A stretch of DNA of 64,000 bases from Bacteroidales bacterium (GCA_022865305.1 JALHSP010000071.1:84159-148158); one strand, 5' to 3'; counted from the first letter of the stretch, positions 25,981-36,658 are shown. Program-made: numbers and translations. Notes: generated by a model from the letters alone, not told the origin.

Positions 25981-28125
25981 ATGATGGCTACAGATAAAAA
26001 TATTGGATTAATTGCAAACAGGCTCGGACTTCATGAATGGCAGGTAGAAAATACAATCAGGCTGACAGATGATGGAGCAACTATTCCATTTATCAGCAGG
26101 TACCGGAAAGAGATGACCGGCAGCCTCGATGAAGTTAAGCTGATGCATATAAAGGTGGAGTATAACCGCCTTAAGGAGCTTGATACACGACGGGAATCCA
26201 TAATAAAATCCATAGAGGAACAGGAGAAGATGACTCCTGAACTCCTGCAGAAGATTGAGGCAGCAGGCACAATGGCCGAGCTTGAGGATGTATACCTGCC
26301 ATACAGGCCAAAACGCAGGACACGTGCAACAATTGCCAGGGAAAAAGGATTAGAACCTCTTGCAGTTATTATCCTGGAACAGAAAGAAACCAGTCCGGAT
26401 CTTAAAGCAGAAGAATTTCTTAATGATAAAGTCACCACTTTGGAAGAAGCTATTTCTGGTGCCTGTGATATCATAGCCGAATGGATAAATGAAGATGAAA
26501 AAGCACGAAGACGGTTAAGGTATCTTTTTGAAAAGGAAGCGGTTATTTTCTCAAAAGTAATTAAGGACAGGAAAACTGATGGTATCAAGTATAGCGATTA
26601 TTTTGAGTGGTCAGAACCTCTTAAAAAATGTCCTTCCCACAGGTTGCTGGCGATGAGACGGGGAGAGGAGGAAGGATTCCTGAAGCTCTCAATAGAACCC
26701 GAAGAAGAGAATGCACTTGAAATTCTTAACTCTCTTTTTATTAAAGGAAATAATGAATCATCCGCTCTGGTGGAAGTAGCGATAAAAGATTGCTGGAAAA
26801 GGCTGCTTTCGTCTTCTATGGAGACTGAATTCAGGAATATTTCAAAGGAAAAAGCCGACGAGGAAGCAATAAAAGTATTTGCAGAAAACCTTCGTCAGCT
26901 TCTCCTTGCCTCACCTCTGGGCGAAAAAAACGTCCTCGCTATTGATCCGGGTTTCAGAACGGGTTGCAAGATTGTCTGTCTTGACAGGCAGGGAAACCTG
27001 TTGCACAATGAGACTATTTATCCTCATCCACCTCAGAATCAGACAGCATTGTCGATAAAGAAGATACTTTCACTTATAAATGCTTACAAAATTGAAGCAA
27101 TAGCTATAGGTAACGGTACTGCAAGCCGTGAGACCGAGGACTTTATTAAATGGATAAAGTTTGAAAATGACATCCAGGTTTTTATTGTGAATGAGGCCGG
27201 AGCTTCTATCTATTCAGCCTCGAAGATTGCGCGTGACGAATTTCCGGATTATGATGTTACTGTCCGGGGATCTGTTTCCATTGGACGCCGGCTTATGGAT
27301 CCCCTGGCAGAGCTGGTTAAACTGGATCCTAAATCGATAGGAGTAGGGCAATATCAGCATGATGTCGATCAGCAGAAGCTCCAGAATGCTCTCGACGACG
27401 TGGTAATGAGCTGTGTAAATGCTGTTGGTGTTGAGGTAAATACTGCTAGCAGTCATCTGCTTACATATATTTCAGGGCTGGGTCCGCAACTGGCTCAGAA
27501 TATTGTCGAATACCGGGCAGAAAACGGTCCGTTCAAATCGCGGAAGGAATTTCTTAAAGTAAAAAGAATGGGAGCAAAAGCCTTTGAGCAGAGTGCCGGT
27601 TTCCTCCGTATACGAAATGCAGAAAATCCGCTCGACTCCAGTGCGGTTCATCCTGAGAGCTATCATGTAGTTGAAAAAATGTCAGAAGATCTTGGATGTG
27701 ATATCAGGGAACTGATAAGTAACGAAGACAAACGAAAGGAGATAAAACTGGAACAGTATGTCACACCGGTTACAGGCTTGCCCACTCTCGTGGATATAAT
27801 GGACGAACTGACAAAACCGGGTCGTGATCCCCGGTCAAAGATTAAAGAGTTCAGGTTTGCAGATGTGCATGATATAGACGATCTTGTAGTTGGTATGGTT
27901 ATTCCCGGAATTGTAACAAATGTTACAAAATTTGGTGCATTTGTCGATATCGGTATTAAACAGGACGGGCTGGTTCATATTTCAAATCTCAGCAAAACTT
28001 ATGTACACGATCCTGCCATTGTTGTTAAAATAAACCAGCATGTTATGGTTAAAGTACTTGCGGTCGATACTGAAAGAAAACGTATCCAGCTATCTATGAA
28101 GGATGTGGATCAGAAGATAAAGTAA
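25981..28125 (+). CDS. tex: Tex-family RNA-binding transcription accessory protein
   Basis: 714 residues. The N-terminal helical region is followed by a YqgF-like RNase H domain (LAIDPGFRTGCKIVCLD), helix-hairpin-helix repeats (NIVEYRAENGPFKSRKEF), and a C-terminal S1 domain (GMVIPGIVTNVTKFGAFVDI). This is the standard Tex domain order and length. Tex binds nucleic acid and affects transcription and RNA processing; the precise role in this group is not known. The first Met (25981) and the Met that follows are both acceptable starts. Confidence 0.96.
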   Translation: MMATDKNIGLIANRLGLHEWQVENTIRLTDDGATIPFISRYRKEMTGSLDEVKLMHIKVEYNRLKELDTRRESIIKSIEEQEKMTPELLQKIEAAGTMAELEDVYLPYRPKRRTRATIAREKGLEPLAVIILEQKETSPDLKAEEFLNDKVTTLEEAISGACDIIAEWINEDEKARRRLRYLFEKEAVIFSKVIKDRKTDGIKYSDYFEWSEPLKKCPSHRLLAMRRGEEEGFLKLSIEPEEENALEILNSLFIKGNNESSALVEVAIKDCWKRLLSSSMETEFRNISKEKADEEAIKVFAENLRQLLLASPLGEKNVLAIDPGFRTGCKIVCLDRQGNLLHNETIYPHPPQNQTALSIKKILSLINAYKIEAIAIGNGTASRETEDFIKWIKFENDIQVFIVNEAGASIYSASKIARDEFPDYDVTVRGSVSIGRRLMDPLAELVKLDPKSIGVGQYQHDVDQQKLQNALDDVVMSCVNAVGVEVNTASSHLLTYISGLGPQLAQNIVEYRAENGPFKSRKEFLKVKRMGAKAFEQSAGFLRIRNAENPLDSSAVHPESYHVVEKMSEDLGCDIRELISNEDKRKEIKLEQYVTPVTGLPTLVDIMDELTKPGRDPRSKIKEFRFADVHDIDDLVVGMVIPGIVTNVTKFGAFVDIGIKQDGLVHISNLSKTYVHDPAIVVKINQHVMVKVLAVDTERKRIQLSMKDVDQKIK

Positions 28126-28160
28126 AGCTGTAAAGGATGTCTCAAAATAAGTCAGGTACA

Positions 28161-29930
28161 ATGACCAAATTCAATAGTTTTATTTTCTTTATTGTCCTGG
28201 TGCTAGTGTCATGCAGGAATAATCAGTATGAAGTTCTTATTGAAGCTGAAAGCTTTGACGACACTGGAGGATGGGTTGTTGATCCTCAGTTTGTAGAGCA
28301 GATGGGATCTCCATACCTGCTTGCTCACGGACTTGGAATTCCATTAGCTGATGCAGGTACTGAAATAACTCTTCCGGAAAAAGGCAGATACTTTGTATGG
28401 ATCAGGACCATGAACTGGGCTCCGGGAGACTGGGAAGCCCCGGGCAGGTTTAAAATTGTTATCAATGGCAGGGAGTTGAAAGAAATCCTTGGTACAAAAG
28501 AAGGATGGAGGTGGCAATATGCCGGCCGGATATCAATAAAGGATACACCGGTATCAGTGAAGATTAAAGACCTTACGGGATTTGATGGCCGCTGTGATGC
28601 AATATTCCTGAGCACAAAAGACAGCTCTCCTCCCGATGATCCGGCTGAGTTAAAACAATGGCGCAGGAAAATGACGGGTGAATCAGATATACCTATGACA
28701 ACCAGGGAGTTTGACCTTGTTATTACAGGTGGAGGTATTGCCGGTTGCGCGGCTTCGATAGCTGCAGCAGAGCAGGGTATGAAAGTAGCGCTTATTCATG
28801 ACAGACCGGTTTTGGGAGGTAATGCCAGTAGTGAAATACGGGTTCATACAGAAGGGATTACATGGAAATCAGACAGGATACTGAGCATGCTCAATACTGT
28901 CTGGTGGCCAAATGGATCACCTGATGCAGCGCTTGATGATATAAAGCGGCATGAAAATATTGGGAAATATTTCAATATCGAAGTATTTCTAAACTGGCGT
29001 GCATATAATTCAAATACTTTATCCGATTCGATCACATCGGTTGATGCACGGCATACTTCAAATGGCGAAACGATGAGATTTATTGCACCATTGTACATTG
29101 ACTGTACAGGTGACGGGTGGATCGGGTACTGGGCAGGCGCTGAGTATATGTATGGCAGGGAGGACTCATCAAAGTATAATGAAAACTGGGAAGAATATGG
29201 GGAGCTATGGAGTCCCGGAACCCAGGATAACAGGGTGATGGGGACTTCTGTATTGTGGCGGACTTATGATGCAGATAAACCGGTCACTTTTCCTGAAGTG
29301 CCATGGGCAATGGATGTGGCGGGCGATCATGCTGCCGCATCGGGTACATGGAAGTGGGAGTTTTCACGAAACGATCTTAACCAGATTGACGATGCAGAGT
29401 ATATCCGTGATCATATGCTGAAAGCTATTTACGGGTCTTTTTATAATGCAAAACAGAAAACGGAAGACTCGAACCTTGCCCTTGAATGGGTCTCTTATCT
29501 GGCAGGTAAAAGGGAGTCCAGACGGCTGGTCGGTGATTATGTTTATACCTTTAAAGATGAAAGGAATATGGCTGAATTTCCTGATGCTGTGGTAAAGGAA
29601 AAAAGGAATATTGACGTTCACTATCAGCAGAACCTTAAGGATAGCGCCCAACCTGATTTTCTTTCAGAGGCTCTTTATTATAAAGTTGATCATTATTATA
29701 TTCCTTATCGTTCACTCTATTCGAAGAATATCAGGAATCTGCTGATGGCAGGTCGTTGTTTCAGCTGCTCGCACGTGGGTCTTGGGGGGCCTAGAGTTAT
29801 GAATACGACAGGGCAAATGGGTGTTGCCGTGGGATATGCTGCATCATTATGTAAAAAATACAATACCAGTCCCAGAGGCATTTATGAACACCATATTGGA
29901 GAATTACTGGAATTGATCGGGAGAAATTGA
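28161..29930 (+). CDS. Secreted FAD-dependent oxidoreductase lipoprotein
   Basis: 589 residues from MTKFNSFIFFIVLVLVSC, a lipoprotein signal with lipobox LVSC. Residues up to about 180 form a carbohydrate-binding-like beta domain (YEVLIEAESFDDTGGWVVDP at its start). The FAD-oxidoreductase domain begins at DLVITGGGIAGCAASIAA, with the second dinucleotide-binding segment GGNASSEIRVH. The tail holds LLMAGRCFSCSHVGLGG, a conserved FAD-contact region of the PF12831 group. Such proteins occur in polysaccharide-utilisation loci, but no SusC/SusD pair is here. A longer in-frame start at 28137 adds eight residues. Substrate unknown. Confidence 0.82.
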   Translation: MTKFNSFIFFIVLVLVSCRNNQYEVLIEAESFDDTGGWVVDPQFVEQMGSPYLLAHGLGIPLADAGTEITLPEKGRYFVWIRTMNWAPGDWEAPGRFKIVINGRELKEILGTKEGWRWQYAGRISIKDTPVSVKIKDLTGFDGRCDAIFLSTKDSSPPDDPAELKQWRRKMTGESDIPMTTREFDLVITGGGIAGCAASIAAAEQGMKVALIHDRPVLGGNASSEIRVHTEGITWKSDRILSMLNTVWWPNGSPDAALDDIKRHENIGKYFNIEVFLNWRAYNSNTLSDSITSVDARHTSNGETMRFIAPLYIDCTGDGWIGYWAGAEYMYGREDSSKYNENWEEYGELWSPGTQDNRVMGTSVLWRTYDADKPVTFPEVPWAMDVAGDHAAASGTWKWEFSRNDLNQIDDAEYIRDHMLKAIYGSFYNAKQKTEDSNLALEWVSYLAGKRESRRLVGDYVYTFKDERNMAEFPDAVVKEKRNIDVHYQQNLKDSAQPDFLSEALYYKVDHYYIPYRSLYSKNIRNLLMAGRCFSCSHVGLGGPRVMNTTGQMGVAVGYAASLCKKYNTSPRGIYEHHIGELLELIGRN

Positions 29931-29933
29931 TGA

Positions 29934-31508
29934 TCAGAACATTGGCGGACCCTGTTGACCACCCGACATGGGCTTCATTTCAGGTTTCCTGGGAAGCTTT
30001 TCATTTCTCATTGCAGCATTATATGCAAAGGATGCAGTGATAATTGCATTTATACGCAGGTCAGCCAGAGACAGTCTCTCATAGGTATCCATTACAGTAT
30101 GGTAAGTGCGGTCATATTCAATATCATCCTGGATGAACTGAAATCCCGGAAGTCCTGCACCGTCAAATGTCTGGTGGTCGGTGCCGCCAGCGTTCCTTAT
30201 AGTAATTGTTGAACAGCCAAGATCAGCAAATGGCTTCAACCACTCTTCAAAGATCGGCCTCACCATTTCGTTCTGCTGCAAATATATACCCCTGTACCTG
30301 CCAGAACCGTAATCCATGTTGAAATAGCATGAAAACTTATCCCAGTCGGGCTTATGCTCTCTTGTTTTGGGGTCCACAAGATACTTATTGACATATCCGC
30401 GTGAACCGAAGAATCCCTGTTCTTCGCCACCCCATAAGGCAACCCTTATGGTCCTTCGTGGAGCGATCCCCAGGCTTTTAAGAATTCTGAGAGCTTCCAT
30501 CATAACAATACAACCCGAAGCATTGTCGGCGGCGCCGGTGCCTCCCTGGTATGAATCAATATGGGCTCCGAGGAGGACAATTTCATTTTTCAGGAGTTTA
30601 TCAGTACCTGGGATTTCTCCAATCACATTATAAACTTTCGGACTCTGGAAAAAATTATTCTTTATCTCAACTTCCATTTCAACAGGGACGCTTTTTTTGA
30701 GCAGTCTTTCGATCCTGCCGAAGGCTTCCATCGGGAGGTTCAATTCAGCAATAGTATCTTTATTACCGGTATTGTAATCGGCCGTACTTGAATTGGGGAT
30801 ATTATATGTTCCTGAGTTGTTAAGGATAACGGTTGCTCCCTCGCTTTTCAATAACGCGGTAATCTTAGTTCTTAGCAACATCTGTGCCATCATTGCGGCG
30901 AAATCGAAAGGTTGTCCCCTTCTTCGTCCCTGTAGTATGGATTCCATTGCCAGTTCCTTGAGCTGTTCATCGGTATATCTCTTTGCCAGCGGCTCATAGC
31001 TTATTTCGTAGGTTGCTGTCCTTGTTGAAGGCATCAGTATGATCTTTCCTGCGAGCTTGCCTTTATATTTTTCAAGGTCGCTTTCTGATTTGACATCCAA
31101 TAGAATAACTTCACTTTTTATAAGCCCGTTGGTGCTTCCTGTCCAGGCAACCGGATTGCATGCAAAGTTAGCATAGTAAGGTGCTGTCATTGCTGCATAG
31201 GTTTTCAGGTTATCCCATCCGCTACGATTGAAATCACTCGTTTCTTCAATTCTTACATTTTGAAAGCCAAGCTCTTCCATTTTTGTTTTTGCCCATTCAT
31301 TACCACGGTTACTCCCTGTGGAGCCTGTCAGTCTTGGTCCTGCAAAATCGGTCAATCCGAACGCCAGGTCTTCAATTTTTGAATTTCTTGTACCTTCCTG
31401 CTTGATCTTGTAGATCATTGCAAGATCAACATTTTCTTTTTGCGCTATTAACCAGATTGGCAGATAAAACAACAGAAATAAACTGGCACAAATCCTTTTG
31501 GTTCTCAT
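29934..31508 (-). CDS. Secreted M28 family zinc aminopeptidase
   Basis: 524 residues with a signal peptide (MRTKRICASLFLLFYLPIWL then IAQ). The M28 fold shows zinc-ligand segments LLGAHIDSY, GAADNASGCIVMMEA, ALWGGEEQGFFGS, CYFNMDYGSG and GTDHQTFDGAGLPG. An inserted PA-like region occupies roughly residues 130-280. It probably removes amino acids from peptides outside the cytoplasm. The C-terminal tail (MKPMSGGQQGPPMF) is low-complexity. It is convergent with the FAD oxidoreductase, with only three bases between the stops. Another M28 enzyme is encoded at 41667-43457. Confidence 0.9.
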   Translation of the reverse strand: MRTKRICASLFLLFYLPIWLIAQKENVDLAMIYKIKQEGTRNSKIEDLAFGLTDFAGPRLTGSTGSNRGNEWAKTKMEELGFQNVRIEETSDFNRSGWDNLKTYAAMTAPYYANFACNPVAWTGSTNGLIKSEVILLDVKSESDLEKYKGKLAGKIILMPSTRTATYEISYEPLAKRYTDEQLKELAMESILQGRRRGQPFDFAAMMAQMLLRTKITALLKSEGATVILNNSGTYNIPNSSTADYNTGNKDTIAELNLPMEAFGRIERLLKKSVPVEMEVEIKNNFFQSPKVYNVIGEIPGTDKLLKNEIVLLGAHIDSYQGGTGAADNASGCIVMMEALRILKSLGIAPRRTIRVALWGGEEQGFFGSRGYVNKYLVDPKTREHKPDWDKFSCYFNMDYGSGRYRGIYLQQNEMVRPIFEEWLKPFADLGCSTITIRNAGGTDHQTFDGAGLPGFQFIQDDIEYDRTYHTVMDTYERLSLADLRINAIITASFAYNAAMRNEKLPRKPEMKPMSGGQQGPPMF

Positions 31509-31641
31509 ATTGACAATGTTTAAAATTTATTTTATCACGGCAAGGGTAAAAATAAATAAAATAGAAACCATATATTCATTATTTATTAAATGAATTAACA
31601 TTAACTAACTTTACCTTAATATTTGAATCATTTAACCTTTC

Positions 31642-34116
31642 ATGATTTACCCCGACAATTTTGAATCCAAGATCGGATTTGACAGGATTAAAAAGCTGTT
31701 GACTGACAAATGCATCAGCCCGATGGGGATTGAAAAGGTTGATGAGATCAGGTTTATTGATGACCCCATAATCTTATCCCATAAGTTATCAGCGACATTT
31801 GAATTCCAGCAGATCCTTCAGTATGAGGATAATTTCCCTTCAGATAATTTCTTCACGGTCTCGGATTGTCTCAACAAGATAAGAATTGAAGGTACTTTTC
31901 CTGAAGTACAGGAGGTTTATGACCTTAAAAGATCCCTTGAAACAGTAAAATCGATTCTGAATTTTTTCAGAACCAGGGATATTGAAAAATATCCTGTTCT
32001 GAGAGATATCTGCAGGCCGGTTAAAACATATCCCTATGTGCTGGATTCCATTGACAGGATAATAGACAGACATGGTACAATAAGAGATAACGCTTCATCG
32101 CGGTTACGGGAGATCAGATCGGAGATTGCAGTAAAAACTATCCAGGTATCAAAACGGCTGAATGCTATACTGAAGCAGGCACAGGCAGAAGGTATTGTTG
32201 ATGCGGATACTGCAGCTTCAGTAAGGAATGGAAGAGGGGTGATCCCTGTAAGTGCATATGATAAAAGAAGGATTAAAGGATTGATTCATGATCAGTCAGC
32301 TTCAGGTAAAACGGTATTCATTGAACCTGAAGAAATTGTCGAGATGAATAATGATATTGTGGAGCTTGAATATGAAGAAAAACGTGAGATAGTAAGAATC
32401 CTTACTGCATTTGCAGATAATATCAGACCTTATATTGATGATCTTCTCGAATCAAATGTATTTCTTGGTGAGATCGATTTTCTGAGGGCAAAGGCATTAC
32501 TGGGTAATCACTTTAATTCAATTAAACCTGTTGTGTCCGATAAACCTTTCCTGATGTGGAAAAAGGCAATTCATCCTCTTCTCTCACTGACATTTGAAAA
32601 GCTACCGGGCAGGAAAGTGGTTCCTCTGGATATACAACTTGATGAAAAAGACCGGATACTGATCATCTCAGGTCCGAACGCCGGAGGGAAGTCAGTTTGC
32701 CTCAAGACGGTGGGACTTCTCCAGTATATGGTACAATGCGGACTTACAATCCCTGTAGAAGAAGGATCTGAATCAGGAATATTCAAAAATATTCTTATTG
32801 ATATTGGTGATGAGCAAAGTATTGAAAATGACCTGAGTACCTATAGTTCTCACCTCATCAACATGAAATATTTTCTGAAAAACGGCACTGATAAGAGTCT
32901 TATTCTTATTGACGAGTTTGGCACTGGTACCGAACCCATGCTTGGAGGATCGATTGCTGAGGCCATTCTGGCAGAACTGAACAGAAAAAGGGTATTTGGC
33001 GTTTTAACGACGCATTACACCAACCTGAAGCATTTTGCGTCGCTTACTGATGGAATTGTCAACGGAGCTATGGCTTTTGATAATCACCTGATGCAGCCTC
33101 TTTTTCAGCTTTATATCGGAAAGCCCGGCAGCTCGTTTGCTTTTGAGATAGCAAGAAAAATAGGGCTTCCGGAAGATATCCTGAATGAGGCTTCCGGCAA
33201 AGCCGGTGTAAAGAACATTAATTATGACAGGCATCTTAAAGATATAGCTCGTGATAAACGATACTGGGAAACAAAACGGCAGAACATCAGGCAGCATGAA
33301 AAACGGCTCGAAGAGCTCATTAATGAATATGAAAAAGAGCTTTCAGGTGCAAAGTCACTCAGAAAGGAGATAATTGCAAAGGCAAAAGATGAAGCACAAA
33401 ACCTGCTGAAAGAGTCAAACAGGATGATTGAAAATACAATCCGGCAAATAAAAGAATCACAGGCAGAAAAAGAAAAAACAAAAGGGGTACGACAGCAGCT
33501 TGAAGAGTTCAAAAGCAAAGTGGTTGAAGAAATCAAACCTGTTGAATCTGATGTAGAAAAGAAGGTCAAGGTACTATCTCATAAAGCAAGAAAATTCAAG
33601 TCAAACGAGAGTGCTGAAAAGAAAGCTGTAGCTCCGGAGATTGTGAAACCGTTGCAGGTTGGCGATGCTGTAAGAATGATAGACACTATGGCTGCAGGGG
33701 AGATCATTGAGATAAAGGACAAAATGGTACAGGTTGAAACAGGAAGCTTCCGTTTTTCGGTTTCTGCTGACCGGATAGAAAAGATCAGCAGGTCCGAACT
33801 TAAAAAAAGCCTTAAATCCGGACAGGTCTACAGGGAGCCTGATCCTGTTCTGAGCCAGAGAAAGCTGAACTTCAAGCCTGAGATCGATATCAGAGGTGTC
33901 AGGGGAGAAGAAGCAATAAGCCGGGTCCGCGACCTTATTGATGATGCCGTAATGGTACAGCACCGCAACCTGCGTATCCTTCATGGTAAGGGGAATGGCA
34001 TACTCAGGCAGCTTGTACGTCAATACCTGGCGACAGTAGATGTCGTAAAATCATTCCGTGATGAACATTTAGATATGGGTGGATCGGGGATTACTGTAGT
34101 TGAAATGGATTTTTAA
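31642..34116 (+). CDS. mutS2: Endonuclease MutS2
   Basis: 824 residues. MutS core domains lead to an ATPase with Walker A ISGPNAGGKS, Walker B region LILIDEFGTGTEP and LTTHYTNLKH. A long coiled coil (about 520-640) is followed by the C-terminal Smr domain, with DIRGVRGEEA and the LHGKGNGILR motif that forms the nuclease site. It lacks the mismatch-binding N-terminal domain of MutS. MutS2 suppresses homologous recombination and, in some bacteria, rescues collided ribosomes. The window contains no mutL partner. Confidence 0.96.
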   Translation: MIYPDNFESKIGFDRIKKLLTDKCISPMGIEKVDEIRFIDDPIILSHKLSATFEFQQILQYEDNFPSDNFFTVSDCLNKIRIEGTFPEVQEVYDLKRSLETVKSILNFFRTRDIEKYPVLRDICRPVKTYPYVLDSIDRIIDRHGTIRDNASSRLREIRSEIAVKTIQVSKRLNAILKQAQAEGIVDADTAASVRNGRGVIPVSAYDKRRIKGLIHDQSASGKTVFIEPEEIVEMNNDIVELEYEEKREIVRILTAFADNIRPYIDDLLESNVFLGEIDFLRAKALLGNHFNSIKPVVSDKPFLMWKKAIHPLLSLTFEKLPGRKVVPLDIQLDEKDRILIISGPNAGGKSVCLKTVGLLQYMVQCGLTIPVEEGSESGIFKNILIDIGDEQSIENDLSTYSSHLINMKYFLKNGTDKSLILIDEFGTGTEPMLGGSIAEAILAELNRKRVFGVLTTHYTNLKHFASLTDGIVNGAMAFDNHLMQPLFQLYIGKPGSSFAFEIARKIGLPEDILNEASGKAGVKNINYDRHLKDIARDKRYWETKRQNIRQHEKRLEELINEYEKELSGAKSLRKEIIAKAKDEAQNLLKESNRMIENTIRQIKESQAEKEKTKGVRQQLEEFKSKVVEEIKPVESDVEKKVKVLSHKARKFKSNESAEKKAVAPEIVKPLQVGDAVRMIDTMAAGEIIEIKDKMVQVETGSFRFSVSADRIEKISRSELKKSLKSGQVYREPDPVLSQRKLNFKPEIDIRGVRGEEAISRVRDLIDDAVMVQHRNLRILHGKGNGILRQLVRQYLATVDVVKSFRDEHLDMGGSGITVVEMDF

Positions 34117-34184
34117 CGATTTTACCAGCTTAGTTTAAACAGTATTTATTAACTTTATTACAGTAAATAAATAATCAGGCATAA

Positions 34185-35432
34185 ATGAAAAGATATTATG
34201 CAATCATTTTCGTCAGTATTCTGGCAGTGACCTGTACCTTTTCTCAGGTCAGAACCGACAAACAGTATACAAAGTATGTAAGGTGTGCTGTTAAAAACAA
34301 CACGGCAAAAGCCCTTGTTTACATGAATAAGGGTTATAATATAAATGCCCGTGACGTTGATGGAAAAACACCTTTGCTCTACTGCCTCCAGACCAATAAG
34401 GTGAGTTTTGCAAGATTCTTAATGGAAAGAGGTGCTGATATTAAAGCGACTGACAGCCATGGTAATACAAGCCTGCACTATGCAATAGAAAATTGCAAAA
34501 ACAGCGATATCATAAACCTTCTTATGGAAAGAGGGATTGATATCAATGCCGGCAACAGGGGTTCGTATACACCTTTCCATTACAGCATTTTATACTCTTG
34601 TGATATCGGTCTGCCTTTTAAAATGATAGAAAAAGGAGCCGATTTTACCAGGATCACATCCGAGAATGAAAACTCTCTTCACCTGTCGCTGGAGGCAGGT
34701 TGTGATACGCTCTCAAAATTTCTCATTCAGCAAGGCCTTGATATAAACCTTATTGATGCAAAAGGTGACAATCCTCTGAACAAAGCTGCCGCTGCCGGCC
34801 GTACAGCAATGGCAGCAAAGCTGATTAGCCTCGGTGCGGATATTAATTTAAAGAATAAGGAGGGCAACACAAGCATATACTATGCAATTTCAAGTAACGA
34901 TAATGCTCTTGTCGGATTACTTCTGGAAAATAATGTAAATCTTCAGCAATCTGAGAAAGAAAAACCATACCTGTACCTGGCTGCCGAGCATGAAAATGCA
35001 ATTATTGTTGAAAGCCTTCTTAATAAAGGTCTTCAGAATCCGATGCTATGTGATATACATGAATCATGCTATTCCACAGCATTCGTTTATTCGGTTAATG
35101 CACGCCTTGTCCCGGATAACCAGAAGCTTGGCTATTTTCAGAACAGCCTTAATATTTATAAGGTTGCCAAAGAAAAGTACCAGAATGAACTCAACAAGAT
35201 CAGAGCAAAAAATTCTGCAAAATTTTGCGGTGAGGTTTGTCTTGTTGCAGCCTCCACAGCTGCTACAGGTTATTACTATTATGGTGACTACGGTGTCGAT
35301 TATGAAGCCGGCCGAAGACTGTACCTTAATGAGAGGATTGATAAATGCAATAGCCGTATTGCTTCTCTTGAGAAAACTATAACCTGCATCAATTCTGCGC
35401 AGGGACAGCAGAGTATTTTAAATTGTTATTGA
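34185..35432 (+). CDS. Secreted ankyrin-repeat protein
   Basis: 415 residues with a signal peptide (MKRYYAIIFVSILAVTCTFS). At least seven ankyrin repeats of about 33 residues span roughly residues 50-290, with consensus pieces such as DVDGKTPLLYCLQTN, DSHGNTSLHYAIEN, AKGDNPLNKAAAAG and KEGNTSIYYAISS. The last 120 residues are not ankyrin: a helical region, a small hydrophobic segment with a tyrosine-rich patch (TGYYYYGDYGVDYEAG), and four to five cysteines. Ankyrin repeats bind partner proteins. It is the first gene of a same-strand group of envelope proteins that ends at 38295. Confidence 0.82.
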   Translation: MKRYYAIIFVSILAVTCTFSQVRTDKQYTKYVRCAVKNNTAKALVYMNKGYNINARDVDGKTPLLYCLQTNKVSFARFLMERGADIKATDSHGNTSLHYAIENCKNSDIINLLMERGIDINAGNRGSYTPFHYSILYSCDIGLPFKMIEKGADFTRITSENENSLHLSLEAGCDTLSKFLIQQGLDINLIDAKGDNPLNKAAAAGRTAMAAKLISLGADINLKNKEGNTSIYYAISSNDNALVGLLLENNVNLQQSEKEKPYLYLAAEHENAIIVESLLNKGLQNPMLCDIHESCYSTAFVYSVNARLVPDNQKLGYFQNSLNIYKVAKEKYQNELNKIRAKNSAKFCGEVCLVAASTAATGYYYYGDYGVDYEAGRRLYLNERIDKCNSRIASLEKTITCINSAQGQQSILNCY

Positions 35433-35447
35433 TAATACTGAAAAAGT

Positions 35448-36191
35448 ATGTTTTATTACAGCAGATTAAAAAAAGTTTGTGCATTCATAGCATTATTACT
35501 CCTGTCATATTCGCTGCTTGCACAGGACATCCAGAATAGCAACCTCTTTGCTGGCGTTGAGATTGGTTCAAAGATTTACTACACCATTAGGGTGCAAAAT
35601 GGTATGGAATATAAAGCAAGGATAGTATCCGTTGATCCTGATAAGGTGTTATTACTGTTGCCTGGTGATAAATCATTGACAATCAGCACACGTGAGATTA
35701 TTGAGATTAACAGGCAGTCTCACTACAGTTCGGGTTCCCTGGGTGTGGGTTTTGGCATTCCATATGGCGTACTTGGTGCAAATCTTGATATCAAGCTTGC
35801 AGGAGTTCTTAATGTAACTGCCGGTCTTGGATCAGGCATTTGGGTTAATCCTATGTACAGTGCAGGATTAAAATGTTTTCTCCGTTCCGGCAATTATAAA
35901 TTCAGACCTCGTATTGAGGCACTTTATGGAACTGCATCAATGATAAATGTACAGGATTCAAACGGAGAAACAGTTGAAAAAGGAAGCTTTAACAGTTTTG
36001 TTCTGGGAGCCGGATTCCAGTGGGCTCTTGATATTTCCAGAACCTGGGGTTTCGATTTTGATATAATATATATTGTTGATGACAGTGAACTGGAAAGCCG
36101 TTTAGACTATTTAATAAATCAGGGATATAATTTGGATGTTGTTGCAACAGGTAATGTTAAGGTTTCCCTGGGATTAAGGTACATTTTCTAG
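35448..36191 (+). CDS. Putative outer-membrane beta-barrel protein
   Basis: 247 residues with a signal peptide (residues about 9-25, cut after SLLAQ). A small beta domain (YYTIRVQNGMEYKARIVSVD region) precedes a C-terminal barrel-like half of alternating hydrophobic strands, ending in LGLRYIF with the terminal Phe expected by the BAM machinery. No family name can be given with confidence. It starts 16 bases after the ankyrin gene stop and precedes the YidD-domain gene. A surface or outer-membrane position is inferred from the strand pattern. Confidence 0.65.
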   Translation: MFYYSRLKKVCAFIALLLLSYSLLAQDIQNSNLFAGVEIGSKIYYTIRVQNGMEYKARIVSVDPDKVLLLLPGDKSLTISTREIIEINRQSHYSSGSLGVGFGIPYGVLGANLDIKLAGVLNVTAGLGSGIWVNPMYSAGLKCFLRSGNYKFRPRIEALYGTASMINVQDSNGETVEKGSFNSFVLGAGFQWALDISRTWGFDFDIIYIVDDSELESRLDYLINQGYNLDVVATGNVKVSLGLRYIF

Positions 36192-36229
36192 ATGCCTGCA
36201 GATTCAATACTTCAAACATAGCTGATTCT

Positions 36230-36658
36230 GTGAGAATAATCTTTTTTTTAAAAGTAATATTACCAGGCTTCTTCTGCCTGTTTTTCTCTTGTATTTTACA
36301 GGCACAAAGTTCCGGTGAGATTCAAAGCCTGAAGCTTGCTATACCAGGAAAAACCGAATATTCATATGTGGCTTATTCACAGGAAGACACCGGGAGAACC
36401 GATGTGTACTCCGGTATGATGTTCAGGTTTTATAAAATGTATATTTCCTCACAGGACTATGGTAAATGTAGTTTTACACCTTCCTGTTCTGAATATGCAA
36501 TAATTGCAATCCGTAAACAAGGAATTGTTGTCGGTTCAATTAATACCCTCGACAGGCTTACACGCTGTCACAGCGGAAATATACGCAATTATTTACCAGA
36601 TGAAAAAACAGGACTTTCGGTTGATGAAGTCAGAAACCTCAGGTATGAGAAAGATTAA
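36230..36658 (+). CDS. YidD-domain protein with a signal peptide
   Basis: 142 residues starting at GTG. A hydrophobic leader (residues 4-25, FFLKVILPGFFCLFF, then QAQ) precedes the YidD/DUF37 domain. The domain shows the characteristic GKCSFTPSCSEYAI (C80, C86), QGIVVGSINTLDRLTRC (C113) and the spacing of the family. Ordinary YidD is about 80 residues, cytoplasmic-side and encoded between rnpA and yidC; this one is neither. Export to the periplasm is an inference from the leader. Its end overlaps the next gene start by 14 bases, so expression is coupled. Confidence 0.78.
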   Translation: MRIIFFLKVILPGFFCLFFSCILQAQSSGEIQSLKLAIPGKTEYSYVAYSQEDTGRTDVYSGMMFRFYKMYISSQDYGKCSFTPSCSEYAIIAIRKQGIVVGSINTLDRLTRCHSGNIRNYLPDEKTGLSVDEVRNLRYEKD